Positions 21,176-34,619 of a DNA stretch of 64,000 nt are shown here, piece by piece. Made by a program: the position numbers and the translations under genes. The stretch's first letter is position 1. Each line of letters begins with the position of its first letter. The stretch lies in NCBI GenBank assembly GCA_038380795.1, contig CM076275.1, positions 9,891,001 through 9,955,000 on the forward strand, written 5' to 3'. This DNA comes from Pyrocephalus nanus. Its lineage: Eukaryota; Chordata; Aves; Passeriformes; Tyrannidae. The notes below the pieces were generated by a model, which saw only the letters and a program-made list of their open reading frames with translations, did no database searches and had not been told where the DNA came from.

Positions 21176-24100
21176 GTGAGCCTGTTACTGTGGGACTCAG
21201 GAATGCTGTACTGGGAAGTCGGGTGACATGCTGCTGCAACCACAGACCGTCGTTCTGCATCCAACCAAAAGCTCTTAAAGCACCCAGTTTGTTTAACTAC
21301 AAGTCTCAGATGACAGTGAGCCCGAGGAGGTGGGAGGAGAGGAGGGTTTTTATTTTCCATGGCACCCAGCTCAGCTCCGACCGTGGGACGGCTGCAGGTC
21401 TGTTGGGTTGGTTGTGGAGGTTTTTTTCCCCGTGTAAGAGTCTCTGTCTTGGTGTCCCCGCGCTGCGGGGCTGGCGGGCGGCGGCAGACACGGGCAGGCA
21501 GGTTTGGGCGGCAGGACAGGACAGCACTGCTATCGAGTGCTGGCTCTCTGGGAGTCCCTAGCTGGAGGGAAGCAGCAATTTGGGCTGGGGAAGCGGGGAA
21601 TGGAGCTCCCCCACTGCCTGCAGCCGCCGTGCTGTGTGACAGGCTGGACCCGCGGGCCGGGAGGTTGTGCAAGCACGGGGTCCTTTCAGAAACACTCGGG
21701 AGCGGTGCGGGGACACGGTGCCCACGGGACCTGCCGGCGCTCCGTGGGACCGTGGTGTGCCGCGGGCGAACGCTCGGGCACTGCCTGTGTGTGGATTCCC
21801 CGCATTTCCACGCGCTTTCCCCGCACTACGGGGTGTGTTGGTTGCGTTGCTGCTTGGGCCGTGCCGTGGTCAGTGGGTGGCTCAGTGGGTGCCGCTGGGT
21901 CCGTGGCAGAACTAGCTTTGCAAACGCAGTGGGGTGACCAGCCCGGAGCTGACTCCACCCAGGCTGGTTCCCCCCCGGTGCTGGAGGCAGAGGGGCTTTG
22001 GAGCAGCGCTATGCGCTGTCCTGAAGGCTGGGAAGGGGGTGGAGCAGGGTTTCTGGTTACTGACACCTCTTTGCAGTCCCCGTGTCGCCTTGGCTCTCTT
22101 GGCTGCTCAGAGAAGGACTTGCCCCAAGCGCTGGTGCCGTCAGGGGCAACCCCAGGGAATGCTGGAGGGGAATCCCACCCCCCGAACGGCAGGGAGCGGG
22201 AGGAGGTGTCATTACTGATGGTCTCTGCTGCTGCAAGGTGTGGGGACAAGCTCCACAAGCTCTCACACCCCTCATGGTAAAACCCCACCTGGGTTGTGCG
22301 GGCTTGGGATATGGAAACTCCCAGTGCTCCCTTCTTTTTTTTCCCAGAGTGGTACTGATCCTGCTTGAAAAGGGTGCTAGGAAGGAGGAACAGTTGTAAA
22401 AGCCCTCTACTCCTTTGACTCAGCTCCACTTGCTGCCTTTGCAGCTCAGCACTACAGCAGAGGCAGGGAATGTGGCTGAGTTCTTCCCTCCTGCCTCTCT
22501 GCCTTGTTGCCTGCACCTGTCTGTGCCCTTACCTGCTGCCATGGGAGAGATGTCAGCAGTGCCCCAAGTCCTCTGAGTGTGAGCCACTCGGGCAAAGGAA
22601 GGGTGTGATCTAACGGTGTGGTGTGTGAGGCCCCAGGTCAGCTCCTCAGATAAACATTAACAGGCTGCCCGAGCAGGGGAGACCCAGCACAGGATCAGGA
22701 CTGCCAGTCAGGTGCTGTTTGCTTCATATTGCACAAGGACTGAAAGGTGACAGGCTGGTGTGATGTGGAGACCGTGTAGGTACACACAGTATAGGTACTC
22801 ATGCAGGGGCTGGAGATGCACTTTAGAACAGTGCAGGCATTATTATTATGCAGGATTGAGGGGAAGTGACAATTAACCTCTTGATTGTGGAGATCAATAT
22901 CTTCTGCATTTTTCTGTCTCCTGCATTTTGAGTCTTGCCAATCCCTTTTATTTTGCAATACCCAGGGGGCAGCGTGGGTTGGCAGGTAGCAAGGGCACAG
23001 AGGGAGGAGGTGCCCCACAGTGGTGGGGGGTCAGCCAGCCTCCAGCAGGCTCAGTAAAAACTCTCACCAGCTTTGGGACAGGACCCTCCTGCACAAAAAA
23101 ATCCCACGTCCACACGTTGGGGTCTGTATTTTCACTGTTATTTATTATTGGCATTTCAGTAGCACATGTTGTGGTCCAGGACTTTGTTGTTCAAATAGTC
23201 TCTCTGTTTGTTTGGCTGCCTCTGTTTATACTTCAGATATTGTGGCTCTGTGTAGCCAAAACTGAGAGATGAGCAAGTGACAATGTAAATCCACTCCAGC
23301 ATCCAGAGCACGTGGATGTGGAAGGGACAGGGAATGTTGGGCTGTTTGCACTGGTCAGTTGACCCTTGGTACTGCAAAGCTCAGCTACATGTTAGGAAAC
23401 TTCAGGCCTGCAGTGGAGTCTGAGTGTTGAAGAACTGATTTCTCTCCTCTAAGGTAACATTAGTAAAGCTATTAAAATATAAACTGTGCAGTTCTGGGGG
23501 CAGCTGGAACTGAAAGAGAGAAATATTAGAGGAAAAAATATTGTGGCACCACCAAAACCAAACCTGACAAACCTTTCCTGTTCCATGGCTGGAAAAGAAA
23601 AGCTTTGGCATGTTAAAATATTTTACACTACAAAAATAGCTTTATAGATACGTTCTAGGCATTAAAAAAATGGAGCACTGAAGTCAGGAGTAGCTGGTAA
23701 ATTGGATTTTAAGGTACTTTGGATTTACACTAGCAGAGAGTTGGCTCAGGTTAAATACATCTGATAAAACACACAGTGGTAAACACCAAATTGTTACTGC
23801 AAACAGAGCAGGCTACCTGCTGTGCTGCTGGCTTGTACCTTGTGTCACTGCCACCAAGGTGGGTAGAGCATGGGAGGGATATTGCCCAGCCATGTCAGTG
23901 GGGACAGGGGTGGGGTATGATCCCCAGGTGTTGGTGTGTGCAGCTGACTCGAGTTTGGCAGTATGTTCACTGCTTTTAGCCTCTTTTGCCAAACAGATTG
24001 TTATTGTTTTTTAAAGTCTTAGTTGAGGTGGAGATCACAAACACAGCTTTTGTGTTGTTACAAAATACTGCCCTCGCTGGAGGTCCTGCTTTGCGGTTCG

Positions 24101-24869
24101 GGCAGCTGCAGTTTTCACATCAGGAGCCGCCTTTGCTTCATCCTCCAAAACAGCCAGAGCATTGAAAGCTCCTGAGTTATGTTAGTCCTTTGCCTCTTGG
24201 GAGCATTCCTGGAGAGCTTTTGCTTTCTGGGTAGCCAGGCCTGGAAATATAACCTGCAGATTGCTCTGGCACTAGGGAGATGTGGAAGTGCATGGGGAGC
24301 TGGCAGAGGGAACAGGGTCTGGGTGTAGATCCCCACCTGGAAATGAGACTCAAGCATCTTTTGAGGACAGGTTGTTCCCAAAGCACCTCATATCCCAAGT
24401 TGTTCAGCAATTCCCACTGGGCAGCATCACCTATGGATTCATACCACGTTGCTGTGGGGTGTCAGGGCTGTGCCTGCCCCAGCCTTGCCTGTGAAACTGT
24501 GTCCAGACTGTGCAGCCTCCCCTGGGGTTCAGGTCAAGGTGAGACCCCTGCTGAAGGACAGTGGTACAGCAGAGAGGGAGGGAAGAGACTTAAGTTACTA
24601 AATGTACCCAAATGTTTGAAAATAGGCCAGGGATTAATAGAGTAGAAAGGTGAGCCCTGCTTCTCCAGAGAGGGAGCGGATGTGTGAGTGGGCACACAGC
24701 GTGCTCTTCAGCTCTCCCACATCACAGCTGCTGGGCTTTGCAAAGGGCCCATTTAAGAGTTTATTTACTATAAGGGACATGCTTTTGTCATTGAGGGGAG
24801 GGTACTGCAAGGGCTGGCTGGCAGTAAGCAGGCTGCAGTCTATCTCCCAGCATCTCTTGCTCTTCCGGT
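21176..24869. other. GC-rich to ordinary noncoding DNA
   Basis: The first 1 kb remains GC- and CpG-rich (especially 21460-21920), then composition falls to background by about 22.3 kb. Long overlapping frames on both strands at 21.5-22.5 kb reflect the scarcity of stop codons in GC-rich DNA. They have no family motif and are low-complexity in Gly, Pro and Trp. I see no transposon here. Confidence 0.5.
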
Positions 24870-25805
24870 ATAGAATCATGGAATCTTTTAGATTGGAAAA
24901 GATCTTTAAGGTCAAGTACAACTGTTAACCCAGCACTGCCATCGATCCAGTGCTGACATCCACCCAATCCAGCCTGTCCAGATCCATCTGCAGAGCCTTC
25001 CTGCTCTCCAACAAATCAACACTTCCCCCAAATTAGTGTCATCTGTAATTTTACTGGGGATGCATTTGATCCCCTTGTCCAGATCATCAGTAAAGATATT
25101 AAACAGGACTAGCCCCAAAACTGAGCCCTGGGAAACACGACTGTTTACCATCTACCAGCTGGAGTCAGCTCTATTCCCCATCACTGTCTGGGCCCATCCA
25201 CCCAGTCATTTTTGTACCCAGCAAACAATGTACCCATCGAAGCCATGGAAAGCCAGTTTCTCCAGGAGAATGCTGTGGGAAATAGGTGTTAAAGGCTTAA
25301 CTAGAGTCCAGGTAGACATCATTCACAGCCTTTCCCTCATCTACTAAGCAGGTCACCTTGGCAAAGGAGATCTTCCAGCTCAGGGGGTTGGGTGCTTGGA
25401 GCACAACTGGTCTGATTAATAAAGACTGAGACCAAGAAGGCATTAAGTACCTCAGGCTTTTCCTCATCCTTTGTCACTGTGTCTTCCCAATAAAGTATGG
25501 AGATTCTCCTCAGCCCTCCTTCTATTGTTGTTGTATTTATACAAATATATTTTTAATTGTCTTTTATGGCAACAGCCAGATTAAGCCCTAGTTGGGCTTT
25601 AGTCCTTCTAACTTTTCTCCCTGCATCACCTCACAATATCCTTGTTGTTGCCTGAGTTGCCTGCCCTTTTTCCAGAAGTCCTAAACTCGCCCATTTTCCC
25701 CTGAGTTTTAGCCAAAACTCTTGGTTCTGCCAGGCTCATTCTCTTCCCTGCTGGCTCATACAGGCAGGGGACAATCTGCTCCTGCACCTTTAATTACAGC
25801 TCCTG
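24870..25805 (-). mobile_element. CR1 LINE, long internally deleted copy
   Basis: The most complete CR1 in the window. Read on the minus strand from 25805, it starts in the ORF2 linker between endonuclease and reverse transcriptase (a recognisable DTVTKDEEKPEVLNA peptide near 25436-25480). It then jumps to the RT domain ([18 protein letters not shown] near 25070-25130, with the catalytic FADD-type box decayed to ITDD). After a second jump it ends in the 3' tail at 24870. At least two internal deletions and several stops make it dead. The order and single orientation show one element, not three insertions. Confidence 0.88.
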
Positions 25806-28800
25806 CTGCCAGGAGTCTCAAACACCCACACTGTCTGAGGGAAGGGCTTTGTCCCTCCCTTTGCCAGTCCTCTGCCTCCAAGTGTTTATTTTCACTGTAT
25901 GATGAATCCATTTCCCAAGGAGATGGGTTTATGAGCACATTCATTCCTCTGGCAGGAGGGAGGATGGCCTGTCTTGCATGTTCCCTTCTCTGCTCTCTGT
26001 CAGCAGATAAAAAGTGCCATCCTAAAAGCATCGGGGAAACCAAGGTTTCCTGACCATGGCAGTGCCTGGCTGTGTCCCTGGGCTGTGAGGATTGAAGGGC
26101 GAGCTGAGGAAGGTGCACACTGGTCTTCTCACCAGCAATACCCCAGTCTTCCCCTCCCCAGCTGCCTGTGCAGGGGCATCCAGCCCTGGTGAAGCACCTC
26201 ATTCCTTGGCTGTTTGCTAACTTGTGCCTGCACTTCAGGTGTGCAATGTGTGTGGTACCCAGAGCAGTTCTGCAGGTTCAGGTGAGCAAGAGCTGTTGTG
26301 AAAAGCTGTCCTGGCCTTGTATGTTCTCAGCAGAGAAGCAGTGTGACTCCAGGCTCCCTGAGATTAGTGTTTTGCAAGATTAAGTTTCCTTTCATCACTG
26401 TTTTTACAATTTGCTTGGTTTCTCAGTTCCACAGTAGGACCACAGCCACTTTGGCATCTCCTCCCTGTGCAGCAGTCTCTTCCAGTGTGAAAACCTGGCC
26501 CTTTCTGAGCAGCCCCAGCGTTTCTTCCCCTTGTTATACTTTTATTGGATCTGTTTTGAAAGCAAACATTAGTACTAATCTTTCTTCCTGGGGGCAAAGG
26601 GAACATTTTGCACTGAGCACACATCCTGGGCTCTGAGAATGCTGTCCTTTGGCAGCTGGGGTAGCTAGACCCTCTTGCTAAGACATTTCTGTGGGTCACC
26701 AGGGACACGGGGCACCCAGGGGAACCTGTAGGTGATTTTTGTCACATTCCAGAGTAGGGCAGCAATATTCCACCCAACATTGGCTCTTGGGAGATGCACT
26801 ACAGCTGTTCCTCAAGGGCTCCAGCTGCAGCTGGTGGCACGGGCAGATCCCGTGGCACCTCTGCTCCCTCTCGCAGCCTCGGCCGAAGGACTGAGGTTTG
26901 TATTTGCCTGGCACAGAACAAAGTATGGCCAGCCCAGCTGGGAGCACAGTCACTTCCCCAGTGACACAGCCTGGGTCTAGATAGAGCAGTGCATGCTGGA
27001 AACTGGGGTTTACACGACTTGGAAGTAAAGTAATAAGTGGTAAGCATTGTAAGAGCAGAACACAACCCTGATTCCCCTGGATCTGGCAGTGGGTGTTCGC
27101 TGGAATTGCTGTGTGTAAAGGTGATGAATCATACAAAGTATTTTAGTGGGTACCAAGCTTTTATAAACTTTCTTCATCATGAAAAAAGTGGATTTGCTGC
27201 TTCTCCGTGCATGCAATTTCAGTTTTTCCCGTTTTCTCACCCTCCCAATGGCAGGAGCATGCAATTGAATTTCTGTGCAATATTGCCAGTGTCAGGGAGA
27301 GTGGATTGGGAAATATTTAATTGTTTACTGTCCTTGGTAAGGTCATTTTTGCACAAGTGCATTACAGATATATGTATATGTGTGTATATATATCTCCATT
27401 ATCTATATACAGCAATATATGGACCTGTATATAACAAGGAAATGTAAAGGTGTTTCACTGTGCTAGATACATACATAGATGAAGATCTGTATGTTCAAAA
27501 CTTTGAGTATTTATTGCAGGTCCTATTGATATTGTGTTTAAATAAAGAGTAATTGTGGAATGCTTGTAGTCAAGTGTCCTTGCTTAAAGCTGTTTTGCTG
27601 GCTTTATTTCCCCCATACTCTCCAAGACTCTTCCAGTGATCATTCAGGGCTCATTAAAGAAAATCAACATCTCAAGAGGTGGATGCTGGCAGGGAGGCAA
27701 ACATAGTGTGGACAAGAATTTCATTAATTTATTCAGTGTTTTGAGCACTGAAAATGGTGAAGGAGCTGTGGGTTCTCAACACCTCACTGTAAAAAAGGCT
27801 TATCTGGTTTTCACATCTTATGCCAGGATCTGCAAACAGGGTTTTAAAAGTCCACCTGCTTTCCTGCCTGTTTGGACTGGAAACAGTGGCAATCTTGGAT
27901 GGCTCCTGCGCTCCCATGGAAGCTCTTCCCATGCTGCTGCAGAAACATGGACCAGTACAGCTGTGGGCTTTAATCCTCTGTTGCTGGTCACTAGTGCCAG
28001 CGTTCCCTGGGGCTGGGAGGAAACACAGATGTCCAGTGCTGAGACTGTTGGGATGGCAAACATGAAACACTGCAAAATGCAGTTGGTACTGATTTGTAAA
28101 GCCCAGTGCTGTCCCTGCTCTCTCCATCCCAGAGTCCCCATGCTGGCACACAGCAGGAGGGAATGGTGACTCTGCTCCTTCTCAGCTGTCTGAGCAAGGT
28201 CTTACCTCACACCTCACAGAGCTTCTGAGTGTTGACTCAGCACCAAGCACTGTGCTGCAGCTTCTTCAGCTGTGCTGGTTTGGAATTTAGGCTGGAAGCA
28301 GATAATGGAGTGAATTGCCCTGCAGGAAGGGGGTGACAGAAGCATGGTGTGGTGGTAGGACACTGCTGTCTATCCCAGGTTGCTTTATCTCCTAGCTAGG
28401 ATTGGAAAAGCTCAAGCAGGTGTGCCTTTGGGAAAGTATCCCAGTCTCCTGGCCTGTTCTCTGTTACCTGTTGTCCTGATGTTCCTGTTGCTTCAGGTGG
28501 GGGTGAAGAATAAGCATGGGTAATGTAAAATAGGATCCCAGCCCAGCATGTTGCAATGACAAGTATTTTGCATCCTTTACGCCACTTAAGAGCATGGTGA
28601 AAGTCTTGGCAGCAGAGGCCAGTGTGCCTGGAACATTTTGAGTCTTCTCCTTTCCAGAAACAACAGCAGGGAGCTGTTGTGCAGCTTGGACAGGGAGGGA
28701 TTACACCAGGCAATTCCAAAGCACAGCAGATGCCCAAATTATAATAATTTGTGGGTTTGTGCTTTCAAGAGATAGAGAGCCACAGCTATAAGTACAAGCT

Positions 28801-30337
28801 ATTGCTGACTGCAGGGGTCCTGAAGAAAGAATCAGTCAGACCTTCAGCCTCTGCAGTGGGAGCCTCAGCTGCCATCCAGCTCCCCCTACCCCTGTTAGAA
28901 CAGGACATTCCAATTGGAGAATATTTTACATCCCATCCTGGTTTGTTGGTCTTAAGAGATTCTTGGAGCCCAGTTCCTGCTTCCCAGCACATGTGATGTT
29001 ACCCTGAGGCTCCCAACAGCCTCTCTTGGCTCTGGTCCCCCAGGGATGACAAAGGAAAGGCATTAGGAAACCACAGCAGCCACTGTCAGAGCTACCTGTG
29101 ATCTCACAGACACGACTTCTCTGCATGTGGAGGCAGAGTAGGAACACTGATAGGATCTCCCCAGCCCTAAAGACAGTCCCCTCGGCTGCTCAGGGAGGTT
29201 CAGGCTCCACCACTGAGTTCCATGGCCTCAGCCCAGTCCTAAGAAATGCATAAACAGCAAATGGCCTCTGGGAAGCCCCTGCCAAGTCCTTTTTCCCCTC
29301 ATGTAAATATTTTTTCCTCTTAAGTGTATGCAAGTGTGAAAAACCTCTCCTTAATTTTATTTTTTTTTTCTGTCTGGCTGAAGGAAATGCTTGTTCACCC
29401 CTGGGTGAGAACTGCCCTCATCTTGATACTTTGCAGCTGAAGCAAGAACCACACTGCTGAAAACATTTCTTATCATCCCCAAAGCCATAACGCTCTTCCT
29501 GCCTTCCAAACCTGATGGAATCAGATTAAATGGTGCCTCCCACGATGGTGCCTGTCAGGACACGACATTCCTTAGTGGCTGTTAGATGGAGGTCCCGCGG
29601 GCTACAGCGTATGGACAGCAAATTGGTGAGGCAGCCTTGAAGGTGACTTCAAAAGCAGTGCAAAATACCCCTGGAGTTACAGGGTCCCTGCTCCAAAGGC
29701 TGAAAGTCCTGTTCTGTTGTATTGGACTCATGGCTGGAAATGCAGGGCACTTTTTCCTGAGAGGAACTAGAGCCTTAGATAAGTTTCTTGCTGCCTGTCC
29801 CCAAAAGCAAATGGCTCAGTGGTAGATATGCTGATTTCTGATATGCTCTTGGTAGAGAAAGGAAGTCTGCACATGGTAGAGATTGTGGGAGCTCCCTGTT
29901 CAGGGGAGCAGGCTGGGGGAGCTGGGTTGGTACCTGTTTGCTGGGGAATCTGTTCTCACTGTTCAGGTTTTTTCTCACTCTCCATTGACCTCACCGAGCA
30001 ATCCTGCTTGGGAACGAGTGGGATCAGTCATAGGCTGTCACCATTTCTTTCCAATCCCTTGTTAGGGCCACAGCTCAGGTCTGTATCTCGTGAGAATGAG
30101 GTGCTGTTGCTGCTCGTGGTTTCTGAGAGGAAGCGTAATCTTAACTGTGGTCAGCAAGAAAATGATGCTGATCTGTACCAGCCTTAACTGGTGGTGATGC
30201 TGTAACCTGTGACCTCCCTGTAACCCAAATACTACCATGATACCCTGCCTTGACATGAGTCTGGCTGAGCACTGGAACTTGTTTACACGACTCAGGCTGA
30301 ACAGCTCTAGTGCAGAGCTGCTGGGTGTGAAGAAGAA
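25806..30337. other. Noncoding DNA
   Basis: No exon or RNA gene is recognised. It includes an imperfect TA-rich microsatellite at about 27366-27435, and an AATAAA-type signal near 27540 with no gene to attach it to. Frames up to 177 codons on both strands (27636-28169) show no domain. Confidence 0.5.
27366..27435. repeat. TA/TG-rich imperfect microsatellite
   Basis: Irregular runs of TATATGTATATG, TGTATATATAT and ATCTATATAC fill about 70 bp. The sequence is too degenerate for a single repeat unit. Confidence 0.6.
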
Positions 30338-30425
30338 TGACAGAATATTCTGAATTGGAGGGGACCCACAAGAATCATTGAGTCCAGCTCTTAAGGGAAT
30401 GGCCCATATGGGGATCAAACCCACA
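30338..30425 (-). mobile_element. CR1-like 3' terminal fragment
   Basis: GACAGAATATTCTGAATTGG followed by GGGACCCACAAGAATCATTG and AGTCCAGCTC matches the tail of a CR1 subfamily that has 'gaattggaagggacccacaaggatcatc'-type ends, in minus orientation. It is shorter and more diverged than the other copies. Confidence 0.65.
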
Positions 30426-33400
30426 GAAGGGATGCATCAGCAGCTTTGTAGACAAAATCACTTTGGCACAGCAGCCGAGGCAAAGAGGAGCTGTAGAGAG
30501 GAGACCCGTGGGAGGATAAAGGGAGAGCAGAACCACAGAAAGACATTTTGTGACTCAGAACGAGAAGGCCATTCCACAAATACTGCAGAGCATGTTTTGT
30601 ACAGCTCATTTAAAGCTGACTATGTGGTTCCCTGTCCCTCCGGGGCTCCCTGCTGCAGAGAAAGACCCTTCTTAAAAGGGGATCCTCAGGGTGCCTATTT
30701 ATAGCATGTAAACTGCTCCAGGAGAGTCATCCAGCCTTGAATGAACACCTCCCCATCCCCGGCAGCGAGCGATGTACAGGCTGTTCTCCTGCAGTCCCAG
30801 CCCCTCCCTCTGACATTTGCTATCAGACTGTAAGGGACAGTTGCCGGCATCTCTCCCTGGTGCCGGAGGTGATGACACATTGGCTGCTGCCACGTTGGGC
30901 TGTCAGAGGCAGGAGGAGGCAGGGAGAGGGGCAGGGTATTCCTGCCGGGCTGCCGCTTCCTTGGAAGTGATGGGAGGTGAGCGGTGCATGCTATTCCCAG
31001 AAAGGAAAGGTCAGGGTGCAGAGCTGTGTGTGATGAACCTCCAAGGCAGAGCCAGAGGCAGCAGGAGGGGCCTGGGGGTGAAGTTGTGATTTCTAGGCAT
31101 GACTTGTTGATGTTGGCCAGGAGAGACAGAAGTGAATTGGGGAGGAGGGAAAGGATTGTTGGTTTGAAGGGAAGCATGGGCACTGCAGAATTGCTGGGCT
31201 GGAGCATGATGAGTGACCCCTATCAGTCTGCAAAGCCCCCAGAGACCCAGCATGGGGTGCTGGCCTTGCATTTGCTCAGGTTTGGCCTCAGGCTGGGCTG
31301 GCCCCAACCCTCCATGCCAGGGGCAAACCACTGCTGAGCACCACACTTGTACTCACTTCCCTGGCTGCAGGGTAGGATTTCAGTTTGCTACAGTTACAGG
31401 ACCCAGCTTTGGGGATTTTCTTCTCTGATGTGATTTGCAAAGCCAAAGGCCTGTAGCAGAGTGAATTCATGGATGTTTTCTTTCTCTGCCTAAGAATCCT
31501 CTTTACCACTCAAAACTCAGGAGGGAAAAGGTAATGATAAAACTAGACAGGGCCAACTCTTTTAGCATAGGTTTGAACAACTGCAGCTTACTGATGGCCT
31601 GTGTCTAAGAAGGCTCCCATCAGCTCTGCCATTAAAGTCATAAATACAGCAAACACCAGTGATGGAAAGAGAAGGGGTCTAAGGAAATGGTTGAAGGGAT
31701 AGATGGAGGCCGCCAAATAAGAGAGGCTATATGCCCAAGAAGAATGTAAAAAGATGAAACAATTGGAGATGAAAAATAGGTCCTAAGAGGGACAATGAGT
31801 CAAGCATCAGCAGGAAACTCAAGCTGGAAAGTGAGAGGCTGGATCCCATGGAAAAGGAGGGAGAAGGTAAAAATGGGCTGGAAAATGCCATGAGAGCAGG
31901 ATCAGCAATTCAGTGCAGGCAGCCCCAGTGGTGCCTCTTCCCTCCTACATTAGTAGTTCCCTTGTCTGCTCTCAGGTAGCGTGAGTTTGATGCAGCAGAT
32001 GTAGCAGGGGAATGTGGCAGGACACAGGGAGAGGGGGCAGGACAGTCTCTCAGGAACACAGAATTGCTGGGGACCCGTGGGTGAGCAGGGATGGCCCTTA
32101 GAGAGGCAATGCAGGCACAGTGTGTTCCCAGTGTCAGGAAGGCTGTCCAAGACAAGTGGCCAGCCTAAATTACACTCTCAGAGCAAGGAAGGTGAATGTT
32201 GTCTTATTTTTAATGATGATCTCCTCTGCCTTGTGCCATGTGACCTCCTGCATTAGGGTTCCAGTTTTAGGGAAAGCAGGGAAAAGGCAAATCCAACCAA
32301 ATGAAAACATTCTTCTTTTACCTTTAAATGTCATCAAATATGGTGATTTCTGCAGTGGGAGCAGAGCAGGAGCTGAGATGTCCCTGGTGCTGAGCTCTTC
32401 ACTCCAACATCACCCACAGGATCAGACCGTCCTGTGCCTTAATTTTGGATGGAGTTGTCCCTTCTCTGTACTGATATTTCAGCCTTGATTACATTATTTC
32501 TCTCTCCTATCTCCCCTTCCACTCAGAGTAAATGCAATGACAGTAATGAGGTGGCCTAAAGCTGGTGTGGGGGTGTGTGATGGAGAAAGAGGGAGATGAC
32601 TGTATAAGCCAAATAGCTGCAGATAAATTTGGGACCTCACTGTTATTTTAACTGCAACTGGAGCGGGGCTGGGCCAGTTGCCAGCAAAGCACCTTGGCTG
32701 GGGAGTGATGGAGGGAAGAAGAAGAGTTTCACTGGGCAGGCTGGGGGGCTGGGAAGGGCTGTGCCACACCGGCACACAGGGCAATTAGACGTTCCCAGCA
32801 GACTCCTGTGGAGTCTGGGAAACAAACACGACATTTATTAAAGACAGAGCTCCTATGAATAGGACAAAATGCTTGTGAGTATCCCCCAAAGTGTCACAGA
32901 TCAAATGGCCAAGCAGAGTATTTGCCAAATTTATTGTTTCTTGAGTAAAAGCCACAGCTGGGGAGAGCAGTGTCAAGATGTAGAAACTGGGACAGACATG
33001 CTTGCATAGTGCCTGCTTGTTCTCTGGCTGGCATTAGCTGGGGTTCTTAACTACCAATGCCCATGAGGGCTGAAAGATTTAGGAGGTGGCTTAAAAAGGC
33101 ATTTTTAAGTGTGTTTTCTATTAGGAGCCTTCACATGTAGATAGAGGTGCCCAGAGAAAACCAGTGGTGGACAACAGATGAAAAAAGCCTGGTATCCATT
33201 TCCAAAAATATGCTGTCTGCCTTAATACACCATCTTTATTTCCCTTATCCCCTTCTGGAGCTGGGATATTTGAGTCATGCAACCTGGTTTTCTTCTGGAG
33301 CACCTTCTTCCTTCTCTTCCTTGCAGAAGCCACAAAGACAAGCCAATGCTTTTGGAAAATCCCCTCCCAGTCTTTGGCGCAGTACAGGGTTATATAAAGC

Positions 33401-33662
33401 AATAATTCACGGTTTCCTCTGAGCCTCCCCAGGTTCCTTCCCTTTGTGGATGTTGATGATTGCCTCTGGAATGAGCAGTAAGCTCTCTTCCTTCTCAGAG
33501 GCTGCTCTGCTGCCTGCCAAGGCACAACTTGGAGGGTGTGGAGCAGGCGTTCCTGTCATTCTTCAGGCATTTGCAGTGAGTGTCTGACAGGTATGGAGAC
33601 AAATCAGGACAGCCGTCCCCCTGGAGAGGAGATGGCTTTCGTGATAAGCAGGTGTGAGTGGG
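30426..33662. other. Noncoding DNA
   Basis: No gene is supported. 30720-30960 has somewhat higher CpG (CCCCGGCAGCGAGCGATG, TTGCCGGCATC, TGCCGGAGG) than its surroundings and no long unique frame. 31660-31890 is purine-rich. Confidence 0.5.
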
Positions 33663-33748
33663 GAATCACTGAATCAAAGAATCATTTAGGTTGGAAAAGA
33701 CCTCTAAGATCATTGAGTCCAACTAATCACCACTTTGTCAACTAGAAA
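33663..33748 (-). mobile_element. CR1 3' terminal fragment
   Basis: AATCAAAGAATCATTTAGGT, TTGGAAAAGACCTCTAAGAT and CATTGAGTCCAAC are the CR1 3' end in reverse complement, of the same subfamily as the copy at 58585. Only about 85 bp remain. Confidence 0.85.
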
Positions 33749-34582
33749 AGTTGAAGGGGAGATGGGGTTTTCCCAGGAGAAGAGCCATGGGAAGAGGTTG
33801 GGTACTTGGTGACACCGGGGATGCTGTTTGAGCTGTGGCATCAGCATTGCTCCCAGAAGTTTTTGCAGCTCTTAGTTTGCTCTTTATTTATAATCTTGGG
33901 GTGTCTCCACGATGTGGGCCATGCTAGCCAGCAGCTGTGGTTTGTTTGGAAGGGACAGGTCAGCATAGATCACCTCTCCTGGCATGTCCATCGTGCACAC
34001 TTGTCCCTGTGGTGAAGGGGGCTGTGGGGCTGTGGCCGTGCTATTTCCAGTGCCTAAAATGAGCGCCTGGTATGTGTCTGGTGTCAGCACTGCTGAGGCT
34101 GAGGTGGTTTTGCCATGAGCAGCCCCAGAGGATGTGCAGAGTGACCTGCAGCTGCACTGCACCCCAATAAAAGCAGGGAGTTGGGAAGCCCACAGGATGG
34201 GCAAGACCCTGGCTGTATCAGAGATGTAAAAGTATCCATGGTCCAAATCGGGACAGGAATTGTCTTGCTATGAAAGGTGCCTTTGCAGTAACATGGAGAT
34301 ACCCTTAGTATCCAGTGTTTGTAGCCATCTCTGAAAAGCAGCGGCCTTGGTCTGCAGTCACTGGGTAGAGACTGTGCTGTTACGGAACCACATGGGACTT
34401 GGTACAGCCGAAATGTTTGTTCAGGCTTTGTACGTAACTCCTGGAGACCTCAATCCTCTCTGAAGCACAAAGGCTTTATTATGAGGTGCTTGTTGAGTCG
34501 CAGGAAGAAAGAAGCACAGGGTGAAGATATCACCCTGTTCTTCAGAGACAAACATCTACGATGCAGGGCCCAGATTAGAAAC

Positions 34583-34619
34583 GGAGCGCGCTGAGTCTGC
34601 GCTCCACTGAGGTGACTCA
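34583..34619. promoter_or_regulatory. 7-bp inverted repeat with adjacent AP-1 site
   Basis: GGAGCGC (34583-34589) and its exact reverse complement GCGCTCC (34599-34605) flank a 9-base loop. TGACTCA, the AP-1/TRE consensus, follows at 34613-34619. The elements are seen in the sequence; regulatory use is inferred. Confidence 0.3.

Noticed and set aside
21504..22516. Overlapping 258- and 276-codon frames on opposite strands
   Set aside because: They lie in GC-rich DNA, show no family motif, have no matching splice or promoter signals, and shadow each other.
27636..28169. 177-codon plus-strand frame as a gene
   Set aside because: No domain, no codon bias, and equally long frames on the minus strand at the same place.
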